From Taishania sp. (GTDB lineage: Bacteria > Bacteroidota > Bacteroidia > Flavobacteriales_D > Crocinitomicaceae), in contig JASLGM010000038.1 in assembly GCA_030150045.1 (NCBI GenBank), positions 1-64,000 of the forward strand: a stretch of 64,000 nt of DNA. Direction: 5' to 3'. Positions 50,560 to 59,514 of this stretch are shown in pieces (the first letter of the stretch is position 1; every line of letters begins with the position of its first letter). The notes beneath the pieces were generated by a model. It was not told the DNA's origin. It saw nothing but the letters and a program-made list of their open reading frames with translations, and ran no database searches. The translations under genes and the position numbers were made by a program.

Positions 50560-51888
50560 ATGCTACGTAATTTTACGATCATATTTATTATTGCCGTTCT
50601 ATTTGGAACATTTCTTATTGTACGTCCTTATTTATTGTCAAATAAAGAAAGACCCGAATTGATCGACCGATTGCCGGATGCCGATTTTATGGCAGTCCTT
50701 AATCCTCTACAATTGGCAAATGAAGCAAAAGGAATGATGTTCAAACACAAAATTCCATATAGAGATTTTGTATCTGGTGAATTTCTCCTTAGTCAAGCAA
50801 AAGGTTTTGGAATCAACTTCCAAATTCCAGTTTATGCATTCGGGAATGAAAATGGAGAATTTGGTCTTCTTGCAGAGTTGACCGATAGTTCTAAAGTATT
50901 GAACGGGGTTAAAAAATTACAACATTTTTTTCCAATTGAAGAGAAAATAATTGACCACAAAAAAGTATATAAATTCAAAGATTTTAACGGGTATTTGACT
51001 TATAGCAAAGATTTCATTTTATTTTACATTGGTGAAAAACCGAAAACAACATTAAATCGTATTTACAATGCGAAAGCCAATCAAGTTTCTCCTAACTGGA
51101 TCAACTTCAGTAAATCAACCAATGAGAATGGAAAAAGCTTGACCGTATACTCCCGCTTTAAAGACTTCTCCTCTGCCGACATCAATCATATCGTGAGTTA
51201 TCCGTATTTTGACAGTACGAACATGTACATTCAAACCCAAATTCGTTTCAATGACTCTTTACCGTTTCAACTAACAAGCAAAGGCCGAGGAATTGCAACC
51301 AATGCAAATGCATCAAAAGAAATACAATTACACATTGATCCATCCTATTTACGCCGTAATCCGGATCATCCAATAAATGGATTATTAGCTAAATTATCTA
51401 AAAAGATTCATTTCCCTTATTGGGATTTCATCAAAGCATGGCAAGGCGATTTGAGCTTCCAACAAGGGGGTTGGGTTACAGTTGAAGAAGAGTTCATTGA
51501 ATCAGAAATTGATGATGATTTTAATATTACCGAAATCATTAGAAAGCAAGATGTAAAAGTACCAGGTTTTAGTTGCTTTGTTTCTTTAGACAACAAAGTA
51601 GCCAACTTACAACGCATCTTAGAAAAACGAGGAATACTAACCTTTCAAAGCGATGGTTACCACTTCTTATTCTCACCACCTTTAAAATATGTCAAAAATC
51701 AGATGGAGCATTTGTATTACGCCACAAAGAAACAACCATCTATAGCCGATTATTCCGAAAACTTTGCGCGTTGGCCCATTAATGGAACCGAATATCACAT
51801 CAAAATAGATAGTCTTTCCAACCAAACCATATTTACGACATTAATGTTTTCTCCAGAGAAAATATTGATGAAGAAACTAAAAGATTAA
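50560..51888 (+). CDS. Membrane-anchored protein related to its upstream neighbour
   Basis: This 442-residue protein has one N-terminal TM helix (FTIIFIIAVLFGTFLIVRPYL) that lacks a clear cleavage site, so it is likely an anchored periplasmic protein. The next segment DRLPDADFMAVLNPLQLANEAKG parallels the opening of the preceding protein, and both have a later block of the style YAFGNENGEFGLLAELTDS versus FTFGVNDKEKLFRVF. No family is assigned with confidence. It lies 7 bases after the previous gene. Its stop codon overlaps that of the convergent gene within 51885-51888, and a terminator hairpin starts at the stop. Confidence 0.72.
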   Translation: MLRNFTIIFIIAVLFGTFLIVRPYLLSNKERPELIDRLPDADFMAVLNPLQLANEAKGMMFKHKIPYRDFVSGEFLLSQAKGFGINFQIPVYAFGNENGEFGLLAELTDSSKVLNGVKKLQHFFPIEEKIIDHKKVYKFKDFNGYLTYSKDFILFYIGEKPKTTLNRIYNAKANQVSPNWINFSKSTNENGKSLTVYSRFKDFSSADINHIVSYPYFDSTNMYIQTQIRFNDSLPFQLTSKGRGIATNANASKEIQLHIDPSYLRRNPDHPINGLLAKLSKKIHFPYWDFIKAWQGDLSFQQGGWVTVEEEFIESEIDDDFNITEIIRKQDVKVPGFSCFVSLDNKVANLQRILEKRGILTFQSDGYHFLFSPPLKYVKNQMEHLYYATKKQPSIADYSENFARWPINGTEYHIKIDSLSNQTIFTTLMFSPEKILMKKLKD

Positions 51889-53459
51889 CGGGGAAAATAG
51901 AGTTTATCCCCCGTTTTTTGCTCTTCCAAAAATTTTGCTCGTACAACCTCTTGCACCGTTTTCCCGGTCAGTTTACACTCTAGCCAGCTGATAATATCTA
52001 GGTATAGAAAAGCACGCTTTTCAAATCGATCTTTGGTCAATACCAATAGTTTTTCTTGCAAAGCAATAAAAGCCTTGCGAAGCTCACCTGATGTAGTGTA
52101 AGGCATATTCTTGAGAAACACAAAAATCTCTTTTTGAACACCACGTAATTCTTCTTTTTTTATTAAGTAGCGATATACACTTTTAATCTGTGTTTCCAAA
52201 AGCACATCATTTCCCAGTTCAAAATGAGCAATAAGATTCAGAATTCGAGCAAAACTCTGAATATCATCTCGCAATGTATGACTACTAAACTGAATCACTT
52301 TATTCAAATAAAAAATAGTTTTTCGATTGTCACCCGCACCAAAATAAAGGCAAGCGATTTTGTAATACAGATTCATAATGCGATGATCATCAATACGATC
52401 ACGGTTGACATTATTATCAATAAAGGAAATGATCTCTGGAACAAGTTTCACCCCTTCCGAAAACGTTCCTTCAAAATAATAGCGATTGATAACATTTGAA
52501 TAGTAGTAAAAATCATAAATAAGGGAAATACTTTCATTGTCCTGATGCATATATCGTTCTTCAATAAATCGCTGTAGTGCCACATCAAAACGCTGATAAC
52601 TACGAAGATTAAAAACCGCATTCAAATAATTATTTTGTGCTTTCAAATAATTCTCTTTTCGCGTTTGTTTGTACACTGGAAAATCATCAAAAAGTTCCAA
52701 CCACTGTTTGGCATATTTGTAACTAAGCACAAAATCTTGTACAATAAAATGATACCAAACCATTGCATTGTACAAATTATTTTTCTCTTCAAAACCTAAA
52801 TCATTGACCTTATACGTTTTCATCCTTGCCTTCATCTGATTCGCAACCGCCTGATATTCTTCCTCATCACGGACAAACCCAATTTTTAGATAAAGCCCAA
52901 AAACCTCTAAAAATAAATTCGAAAAAGCCACCGAATTACTTACCTGCTCTAACACCTGACTACTTCTTTTTGTCAGCAACTGGACGCGCCCTACTAACGA
53001 ACGTGTGAAATACTGAGTTTCTACATGTTTAGCGAGTTCAATGGTTTCCAAAAGCAATACATTATGTCCACTTTTCTGAGCCAATTCATTCGCTTTTTCC
53101 AATTGTTTAAGTGCCAATTCCGTAAATCCTTTATTGTGTAAGATGAGTGCAAAATCAATTTTCTCTCGAATCTCAATTTCCATAAAATCAGGAACAGTTA
53201 AACTGCGAAGTGAGCGCAATATTTGCTTATATAAATGCGCTTTTAGGTTGGCGAGTTGCTGCGATTTAATAGTCGGATGTTTCTCCAAAAAATATTTTTC
53301 ATCCAGATTCCCCATTTTTAAGATATAATCAAAAAGTAACAAAAACTTCAAATCTGTTTGACTAGAATTCCGTTTTGCATACAATCGAAAAGATCGTTTT
53401 TCTGCTTTAGTCAAAGCGCCAATTAAATCAACAATTCCTTCAGAAAATATTTTTGACAT
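51885..53459 (-). CDS. Helical-repeat (TPR-like) cytoplasmic protein of unknown function
   Basis: I start at 53459 (MSKIFSEGIVDLIGALTKAEKRSF), giving 524 residues. There is no signal peptide or TM helix. The sequence is almost wholly alpha-helical with many Leu, Phe, Tyr, Lys and Glu, and shows the spacing of helical-repeat proteins (NLYNAMVWYHFIVQDFVLSYKYAKQWL, then NYLKAQNNYLNAVFNLRSY, later IACLYFGAGDNRKTIFYLNKV). The TPR-like stretch is clearest at about 330-420. It may act as a scaffold; I know no named family for it. It is convergent with the membrane protein gene, with overlapping stops. Confidence 0.75.
   Translation of the reverse strand: MSKIFSEGIVDLIGALTKAEKRSFRLYAKRNSSQTDLKFLLLFDYILKMGNLDEKYFLEKHPTIKSQQLANLKAHLYKQILRSLRSLTVPDFMEIEIREKIDFALILHNKGFTELALKQLEKANELAQKSGHNVLLLETIELAKHVETQYFTRSLVGRVQLLTKRSSQVLEQVSNSVAFSNLFLEVFGLYLKIGFVRDEEEYQAVANQMKARMKTYKVNDLGFEEKNNLYNAMVWYHFIVQDFVLSYKYAKQWLELFDDFPVYKQTRKENYLKAQNNYLNAVFNLRSYQRFDVALQRFIEERYMHQDNESISLIYDFYYYSNVINRYYFEGTFSEGVKLVPEIISFIDNNVNRDRIDDHRIMNLYYKIACLYFGAGDNRKTIFYLNKVIQFSSHTLRDDIQSFARILNLIAHFELGNDVLLETQIKSVYRYLIKKEELRGVQKEIFVFLKNMPYTTSGELRKAFIALQEKLLVLTKDRFEKRAFLYLDIISWLECKLTGKTVQEVVRAKFLEEQKTGDKLYFPR
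51887..51919 (+). terminator. Terminator of the 48-52 kb envelope genes
   Basis: AACGGGG (51887-51893) pairs with CCCCGTT (51909-51915) and is followed by a T-run. It starts inside the stop codon and overlaps the 3' end of the convergent gene. Confidence 0.65.
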
Positions 53460-53677
53460 CGTATAAAACAATTATATAAAACTACTTATATCAACACTTA
53501 ACATTCACAATATACAATAAATATTGATTTGGAAATCGTAACTTATTTAAATTTTATTTTATGCATGCAGAATAAAATACTCATCTTTGTAACAGGTAAA
53601 ACCAATCTATTTATCTCTTGGTTTTTACAAAGACTTTCAGGAGTAGGGGTACTCTTGTTTATTTTCGATTAATAGCT

Positions 53678-53710
53678 AAAATCCTGTGGACGTTGTCTTC
53701 AGGATTTTTT
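53678..53710 (+). terminator. Orphan intrinsic terminator
   Basis: AAAATCCTG (53678-53686) pairs with CAGGATTTT (53700-53708), followed by TTTCTTTT. No plus-strand gene precedes it within 1.7 kb, so it might end a small RNA. Confidence 0.55.
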
Positions 53711-53748
53711 CTTTTCTTGACATCCTTCTTCCTTGTGTATTTCCTTTG

Positions 53749-53893
53749 GCAGCCATTTCGGGCTACGTGCTTTAGTACCTTCCTAAAAAGGGGTTCACTT
53801 GCTGTGGCCCACGCGCTTCCTTTGGTCGCGGTGGCCCACTAGCGTTTCACTCTCTTTCTAGTTCAAGTAGCTATCGCACTTCGTCCGGGCTGT
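53749..53893 (-). repeat. Dispersed structured repeat, family B copy 5 (inverted)
   Basis: On the plus strand CAGCC (53750-53754) and GGCTG (53888-53892) close the element. The apical segment appears as GCTTCCTTTGGTCGC (53815-53829), the complement of the family motif. The stem has GTGGCCCAC on one side and GTGGCCCAC-type pairing on the other. It lies about 85 bases from copy 6 in opposite orientation. Confidence 0.82.
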
Positions 53894-53978
53894 GGGTTTT
53901 ATTTTCAAAAAAGAAAATGAATTTATGAAGGAAATACCTACTCAGTTTTCTGTGCAAAAATGTACGAAGCAGGATCAT

Positions 53979-54121
53979 CTGCCCCGGTGTAGGGCGATAG
54001 CTAAACGCTGCAAAAAAGCTCACTTGCCAGTTGGTGGTGCGCGACTATAGAAGCGAGGCAGCAGCGTCAGCAAGGTGCGTTTTGGCAAGTTTACTTAAGC
54101 CCGAAAACGGTAAAGGCAGCG
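53979..54121 (+). repeat. Dispersed structured repeat, family B copy 6
   Basis: The ends CTGCC (53979-53983) and GGCAG (54115-54119) are complementary. GCGATAGCTAAACG and GTTTACTTAAG are shared with the family. The apical segment is diverged and one base shorter (GCGACTATAGAAGC). Inner arms ACTTGCCA and TGGCAAGT pair. Confidence 0.75.
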
Positions 54122-54252
54122 TAATCAAATGCTTGCCCATACTTTTTTATAAAAAAATATTTGTTTCACGTTTTGATTTAATGTAATTTGGTAGCACTTT
54201 TACAACGATAATGCCTTTACAAACTACCCGAAAACTCGGCAATAAACGTGCT

Positions 54253-56713
54253 ATGCGTTACATTTTTGCCCTCTTGTCTGTCCTACATTTAGGATTTTTC
54301 AATTGGCGCTGGTGCATCAAATCGCTATATTTTATTGGACAATATTACACCTATTGTACCTTCATCTCCTTTCATAAAAATCACGTCACACACATCTGGT
54401 ACTGCGGTTGGTTGTAGTTTTGAAATATCGGGAAATATTTCTGCACCTGTCTACGACTCCATTATTTTAGAAGGGAATTTTGTAGGCAGTCCGTTAAATG
54501 CAAGTGTAAATGGTACAAATTGGTCTGCAAACATTGTTCCGAATGCAGGAAACAATTTACCTATTCGTGCCACCTTGTATTATGTGGATCCGGTATTAGG
54601 TACAGCAAGTTGCTCTTTCGATACGGTGACAGTAAACGTGAGTAAGCCAACACCAGCATTTACTTTTAGTAACTCATGTGCAGAAACCACAGTTGCGTTT
54701 ACAAATCAATCGACACCGTTTCAAAGTAATACTATTGTTGGTCAATCGTGGGATTTTGGAAATGGACAAACAAGTACAACTCTTCAGCCAAATGTTTCTT
54801 TCCCCTCGCATGGAGTCTTTACAGTACAATTAACTGTCACAGACAATACGGGATGTGAAGCTACATTATCACAAAACATCACGATATATCCTCTACCAGA
54901 AGCATTGTTTAATTGACAATCCGTTTGCGAGCCAGATGATTTGCATTTCGAAAGTACAAGTACGTTACCTAGTGGTCAAATCACAGGTTACGAATGGGAC
55001 AATTATGTTGATGGAAGTGTTGATTACACAACAGTAGCCAATCAGCACCCATTTTCTCCTGGAACTCACGCCATTCAATTGATTGTAACTACTGAGTTTA
55101 ATTGTAAAGATTCAGTTGAACAAATGGTGCAAGTTTATCACAAACCATCGGCCGATTTTATATTGGAACATGTTTGTGCTGGGAAAGATTTCCATTTAGA
55201 AAACATCAGTCAAATTGTTACGGGAACTTTATCCTACCAATGGGATATTGAAAATGACAATACGATTGATGCTTTAACCCATCACTTGGATACGCATTTA
55301 GTGAATTATGGTACTTATGATGTACGATTATTAGTTACTTCGGACCATGGTTGTATGGATTCTATTGTAAAAAGAGTGGTCATTTATCCTAATCCTGTTG
55401 CTTTATTTTCAACAGATTCGGTGTGCTTACTATTACCAAACACCTTTACAAATGAAAGTTTTGTACCTGACACCACGAACAACTGGATGACGAGATACAC
55501 ATGGGACTTTGGTAATCAGTCACAAGCAACCGTTGAACATACACAAACTACCTACACCCATGCAGATACGTTTAATGTGCGACTGATAGTAGAAACGAAT
55601 CACGGTTGTATTGATAGTACGCGTCGATTTGCAAAAGTATATCCTTTACCCTTTCCAGATTTCTCTGCAACAGAAAGTTGTTTAAATGATGCAACAGTAT
55701 TTACCAATGAAACGACATTTGAAGCGACAGATGATCCAGACACGTATACTTACCTTTGGAATATGGGTAGTAATCAAGCCATTGAAACGGCCATAAACCC
55801 TTCTTTTACTTATCCTAATGATGGTACATTTGAGGTTCAACTTATCGCCACATCGATTCATAATTGCCTCGATTCAATTACAAAAACCATCCGTGTTTAT
55901 CCGCTTCCCGATCTTGCCTTCTCAGCTTCGGTTCATTCCGAGTGTTCTCCTTTGTGCACACAACTAAGTTCCCAAAGTACAGTTAATACACCTTCAACAA
56001 TTACATCGATAGAATGGTTTTTAGATAATTTACCACTTTCGGATACAGATGCAAACGCCTTGTGTATTGAAAACACCTCTTCTAATTTAAGTTACCATTC
56101 AATCGGATTAAAAGCAAGTACAAACCATGGTTGTTTATCAGAAATTGTTTATCCAAACTATTTAACTGTTTACGATTTACCAATCGCTGATTTTGAGGTA
56201 GATAATGAAGAGGTTTCTATTGTTTACAGCCTTGTTAACATGAAAAACAATTCATACAATGCGGATACATACGCATGGAATTTTGGTGACAATACACATT
56301 CAACACTTTTCGAACCCTCCCATTTATTTCCTGATCAAGAAGACGGGAATTATCGTATTCAACTAATAGCAAGAACAAACTATGGTTGTTTAGACACAGC
56401 CTATCGAACTGTACATGTAAAAGAAGAAATGATTTTCTACATTCCAAATTCATTTACACCAGATGGCGATATGTTTAATCAAGAGTTTAAGCCTGTTTTC
56501 ACAAATGGATATGATAAATACGACTACAATTTATTTATCTATAATCGTTGGGGAGAATTGATCTTTGAATCGCATGATAGTGATTATGGTTGGAACGGTA
56601 ATTACGCAGGATTTATATCTCCACAAGGAACTTACAGTTGGAAAATAGTTGTAGGAACAAAAGAGAATGATTTAAGGAAAAGCTTTACAGGCCATGTCAA
56701 CCTAATACGCTAA
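54253..56713 (+). pseudogene. PKD-repeat T9SS type B surface protein, broken by a frameshift and a stop
   Basis: Three reading-frame pieces form one gene of about 820 codons. The signal peptide (MRYIFALLSVLHLG, start 54253) is in one frame. The continuation FSIGAGASNRYILLDNITP is in the next frame, and removing one T from the TTTTT run near 54294-54298 would join them. A second defect is an in-frame TGA at 54914-54916 (ALFN-stop-QSVCEPDD) between the first and second PKD repeats. The rest stays open to 56713. About seven PKD-type repeats are visible (WDFGNGQTST, WDIENDNT, WDFGNQSQ, WNMGSNQ, WNFGDNTHS). The C-terminus (FYIPNSFTPDGDMFNQEFKP to FTGHVNLIR) is a gliding-motility-type (type B) T9SS sorting domain. 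Assembly error, recoding or true decay are all possible. Confidence 0.75.
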
Positions 56714-56830
56714 AGAAACAAGGTGAAATAATAATTCGTAATCCCTTTACAAAAACTTAACTTTTTATTCTTTTTATTATTAGCTGATTAATGGATAATA
56801 ATGAGTAACTTTTTTAAAAACTATCCCATT

Positions 56831-58156
56831 ATGGCTAAAAAGACGAAGACCTTTGTACTGGACACGAGTGTTTTATTACACGATTTTTCCGCAATTACTA
56901 ATTTTGCGGCTAACAACGTCGCTATACCAATTACTGTTTTAGAAGAACTTGATAAATTTAAAATTGGCAACGATTCTAAAAACTACAGTGCGCGTGAAGT
57001 CATCCGTTTTATAGACAAACTATCTCAAAACGCGAATTTACAAGAGTGGATTCCATTAGGAAAAGGCTTGGGTAAATTTTGTGTATTACTTGCCAACCAT
57101 CCGAAATCGATTGATGCGGAAAAAACGTATGCTATTGGGAAAAATGATCATAAAATCATTAATGCAGCTTTATGCCTGAAAGAAAATGAGCCCCAGGCAG
57201 AAGTAATATTAGTCACTAAAGATATAAATTTACGCATAAAAGCTAAAGCGCTTGGCATTCCCGCAGAGGATTATGAAACGGGGAAAGTTCCTGAAAACCA
57301 TTCGATCGAAAACAGTGGAATACATCTTGAAAACTTAGACACAGAAATTATCCGTAAACTATTCACCCAAGGTAGGATAGAAGAACAAGGTATACTAGGT
57401 CATCGCAAAATAAACAATGGTTATTATATTCTTCAAAATGGTAACTCGAGTTTACTTGCGGTCTACAACCAATGGGAGGATCTAATTTACCGAATTGAAA
57501 AAGAGTATATCTATGGCATAAAGCCTAAAAATGCGGAACAAGCATTTGCCTTTAATGCTTTAATGAACCCTAGAATTAAACTTGTTGCATTACAAGGTGT
57601 GGCAGGAACAGGGAAAACTTTGCTTGCATTGGCTGCAGCATTGGAACAGAGTAACCAATTTCAACAAATCATATTGGCTAGACCTTTAGTCCCTCTTTCT
57701 AATAAAGACATAGGCTTTCTACCAGGCGATGCGAAAGACAAAATAGGTCCATATATGGAACCGTTATGGGACAATTTAAAGTTTATCAAATCTAACTTCG
57801 GCGAAAATGAAAAGAAATTCAAAAACATTGTTGAAATGGAAGAGAATGGAAAGATCATTATTACCCCATTAGCGTTCATTAGAGGTCGCAGTTTCACGAA
57901 TACCATGTTCATTGTTGATGAAGCGCAAAACTTGACACCACATGAAGTGAAAACCATTATCACAAGAGCGGGAGAAAACACCAAGATTGTATTCACTGGA
58001 GATGTCAACCAAATAGACACCCCGTATTTAGATGCAAATAGTAACGGCTTAGCCTATTTAATTGACAGACTAAAAGGGCAAGAATTATTTGCGCACATAA
58101 AACTAGAAAAAGGAGAGAGATCCGACCTAGCAAATTTGGCGAATGACTTACTATAG
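56831..58156 (+). CDS. PhoH family ATPase with N-terminal PIN domain
   Basis: I start at 56831 (MAKKTKTFVLDTSVLLHDF), giving 441 residues; the open frame begins 10 codons earlier. The N-terminal PIN domain (about 5-150) has acidic nuclease-type residues: VLDTSVLL at the start and VTKDINLRIKAKALG later. The C-terminal PhoH domain (about 235-441) has Walker A GVAGTGKT (about 256-263), the Walker B-like VDEAQNLTPHEVKTIITR, and FTGDVNQIDTPYLDANSNGL. This is the PhoH2/YlaK layout, where the two domains act in RNA unwinding and cleavage. The gene is cytoplasmic. It ends 13 bases before the convergent epimerase gene. Confidence 0.93.
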   Translation: MAKKTKTFVLDTSVLLHDFSAITNFAANNVAIPITVLEELDKFKIGNDSKNYSAREVIRFIDKLSQNANLQEWIPLGKGLGKFCVLLANHPKSIDAEKTYAIGKNDHKIINAALCLKENEPQAEVILVTKDINLRIKAKALGIPAEDYETGKVPENHSIENSGIHLENLDTEIIRKLFTQGRIEEQGILGHRKINNGYYILQNGNSSLLAVYNQWEDLIYRIEKEYIYGIKPKNAEQAFAFNALMNPRIKLVALQGVAGTGKTLLALAAALEQSNQFQQIILARPLVPLSNKDIGFLPGDAKDKIGPYMEPLWDNLKFIKSNFGENEKKFKNIVEMEENGKIIITPLAFIRGRSFTNTMFIVDEAQNLTPHEVKTIITRAGENTKIVFTGDVNQIDTPYLDANSNGLAYLIDRLKGQELFAHIKLEKGERSDLANLANDLL

Positions 58157-58169
58157 ATTTTGGGGAAAA

Positions 58170-59054
58170 TTAGAGGTTTTCTATCAAGAGGACCTCTTTT
58201 ATTGTTGTTGATCGAAAGGAAAAACCTTTATTAATTATTTTTTTATTACATGCTTTATTCCCTTTGAGCATCAAAATAGATCGTTCACCAAAAAGTAAGC
58301 GAATCAGAAAGCCTGGAACAGAAGGAGGTGTCATTTTTTTACCAAAATGTGAGCGTAAAACCTCCATTAATTCAACATTAGATATATTACCTGCATTTGT
58401 ATTAAATACACCTTCCCACTTTTCTTCAACCGCATTTATAAATATAGCGACCAAATCCTGTAAATGTATCCAAGGCATTTGCTGCTTACCATGTCCTACA
58501 GAACCACCGACCCCTAACTTTGTTAGTTTAGTAAATAAAGGTAATGCTCCACCTTCCGATCCTAAAACAACAGCAATACGAAGTATACAAACAGGAACGA
58601 AAGAGGAAAATAAATTTGCTGAGCTTTCCCAATCCTTAACAAGTTGAGCGATATATGAATCACCAAACGATTCGGACTCTTTCCAAAGATGAATTCCATC
58701 ATCAAAAGGATAGGCAGTTATTCCGCTAGCAGATATATATTGTTCTAATTTGGGGAAGAATTCTTTTTTTTCAAAAAGAAGATGGGTAGTTACTATGCGA
58801 GAAGTATAGAGCAATTTTTTCTGTTGAGCAGTCCAACGTTTTTCGTTGATACCTTCTCCTGTTAAATTAATGAGAACTTGAATGTCATCAAAACAAACAT
58901 TAAATGGCATTTCTCCTTCTTGAGGATTCCAGAAAATGTGATGACTATCAGAAGGATTACGCGTTAATATAAATACCTTATGTCCATTATCAACAAGTAA
59001 ATCACTTAATTGTTTACCAATAAAACCAGTTCCTCCAGCAATCAGAATAATCAT
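58170..59054 (-). CDS. TIGR01777-type NAD-dependent epimerase/dehydratase
   Basis: This 294-residue protein begins with an extended-SDR Rossmann motif GGTGFIGKQLSDLL. It continues with VLINLTGEGINEKRWTAQQKKLLYTSRIVTT, a segment characteristic of the TIGR01777 (SulA/YfcH-like) family, then ISASGITAYP and ILRIAVVLGSEGGALPLF. The C-terminal GSVGHGKQQMPWIHLQDLV and the final DUF1731-like part fit as well. The true substrate of this family is unknown. It starts 1 base after the GNAT gene stop and is the last gene of the sprA-GNAT-epimerase run on the minus strand. Confidence 0.9.
   Translation of the reverse strand: MIILIAGGTGFIGKQLSDLLVDNGHKVFILTRNPSDSHHIFWNPQEGEMPFNVCFDDIQVLINLTGEGINEKRWTAQQKKLLYTSRIVTTHLLFEKKEFFPKLEQYISASGITAYPFDDGIHLWKESESFGDSYIAQLVKDWESSANLFSSFVPVCILRIAVVLGSEGGALPLFTKLTKLGVGGSVGHGKQQMPWIHLQDLVAIFINAVEEKWEGVFNTNAGNISNVELMEVLRSHFGKKMTPPSVPGFLIRLLFGERSILMLKGNKACNKKIINKGFSFRSTTIKEVLLIENL
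58171..58202 (+). terminator. Terminator of the PhoH-PIN gene
   Basis: AGAGGT (58172-58177) pairs with ACCTCT (58192-58197), followed by TTTT. It lies inside the end of the convergent epimerase gene. Confidence 0.5.
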
Positions 59055-59055
59055 A

Positions 59056-59514
59056 TCAAAAAAATAAACGTCCGTTAATCCACTCTGGATCTAGCGTTGC
59101 TTCTTTCTTCTTATAAAATGCTATTGCGGTTTCATTCCATTCTAGGACTTGCCAATCCATTCTTCGTACATTAAGGCGCTTGGCTTCTTCAACTACTTTA
59201 TCAAATAGATCGCTACCCATTTTATATTTCCGAAACGCTTCTTTTACATACAAATCTTCTAAGTAAACACATTTTCCTTTCCAAGTAGAATAAGAAATAT
59301 AGTAAAGAGCAAAACCGACAACTTCATTCTCGTATTCTGCCACAAAAGCGTCGCAAAGATTATGAGTAAACATATCCATCCTCAATTCGTCTACAGAGTT
59401 AGCAACTTCATCAGGAGCTAGCTCGAATTCTGCCAACTCCTTAATGAGTTTCATTATCGCCTCAACATCATGTGTTGTAGCTTTGCGTATTTTGTGTCTA
59501 CTGTACACCTGCAA
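59056..59514 (-). CDS. GNAT family N-acetyltransferase
   Basis: This 152-residue protein shows the GNAT fold: IRKATTHDVEAIMKLIKELAEFE at the N-terminus, then EVVGFALYYISYSTWKGKCVYLEDLYVKEAFRKYKMGSDLFDKVVEEA, where the acetyl-CoA-binding motif A reads Arg/Lys-x-x-x-Gly-x. It ends WNETAIAFYKKKEATLDPEWI. The segment order resembles the diamine/spermidine acetyltransferase-like subgroup, which is only an impression. Its start overlaps the end of sprA by 17 bases; a later Met would remove the first helix, so I keep the overlapping start. Translation may be coupled to sprA. Confidence 0.88.
   Translation of the reverse strand: MQVYSRHKIRKATTHDVEAIMKLIKELAEFELAPDEVANSVDELRMDMFTHNLCDAFVAEYENEVVGFALYYISYSTWKGKCVYLEDLYVKEAFRKYKMGSDLFDKVVEEAKRLNVRRMDWQVLEWNETAIAFYKKKEATLDPEWINGRLFF

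Larger units (their letters stand above)
53460..54252. other. Gene-free region with an orphan terminator and repeats B5 and B6
   Basis: These 793 bases between two divergent genes carry no believable gene. From left to right they hold an A/T-rich promoter-like stretch, a small hairpin GAGTA-GGGG-TACTC near 53641-53654, an intrinsic terminator (53678-53710) that follows no gene, repeat B5 (inverted), and repeat B6. The region after 54125 is A/T-rich and should contain the promoter of the PKD gene. Confidence 0.6.

Noticed and set aside
53749..54121. Insertion sequence remnant formed by the inverted B5/B6 pair
   Set aside because: No transposase reading frame lies between or around the two elements, and each is complete in itself, like the isolated copies elsewhere.
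54211..54417. A separate small gene of 68 codons at the start of the PKD locus
   Set aside because: Its first part is the signal peptide of the PKD protein and its second part is the same DNA read out of frame after the T-run.
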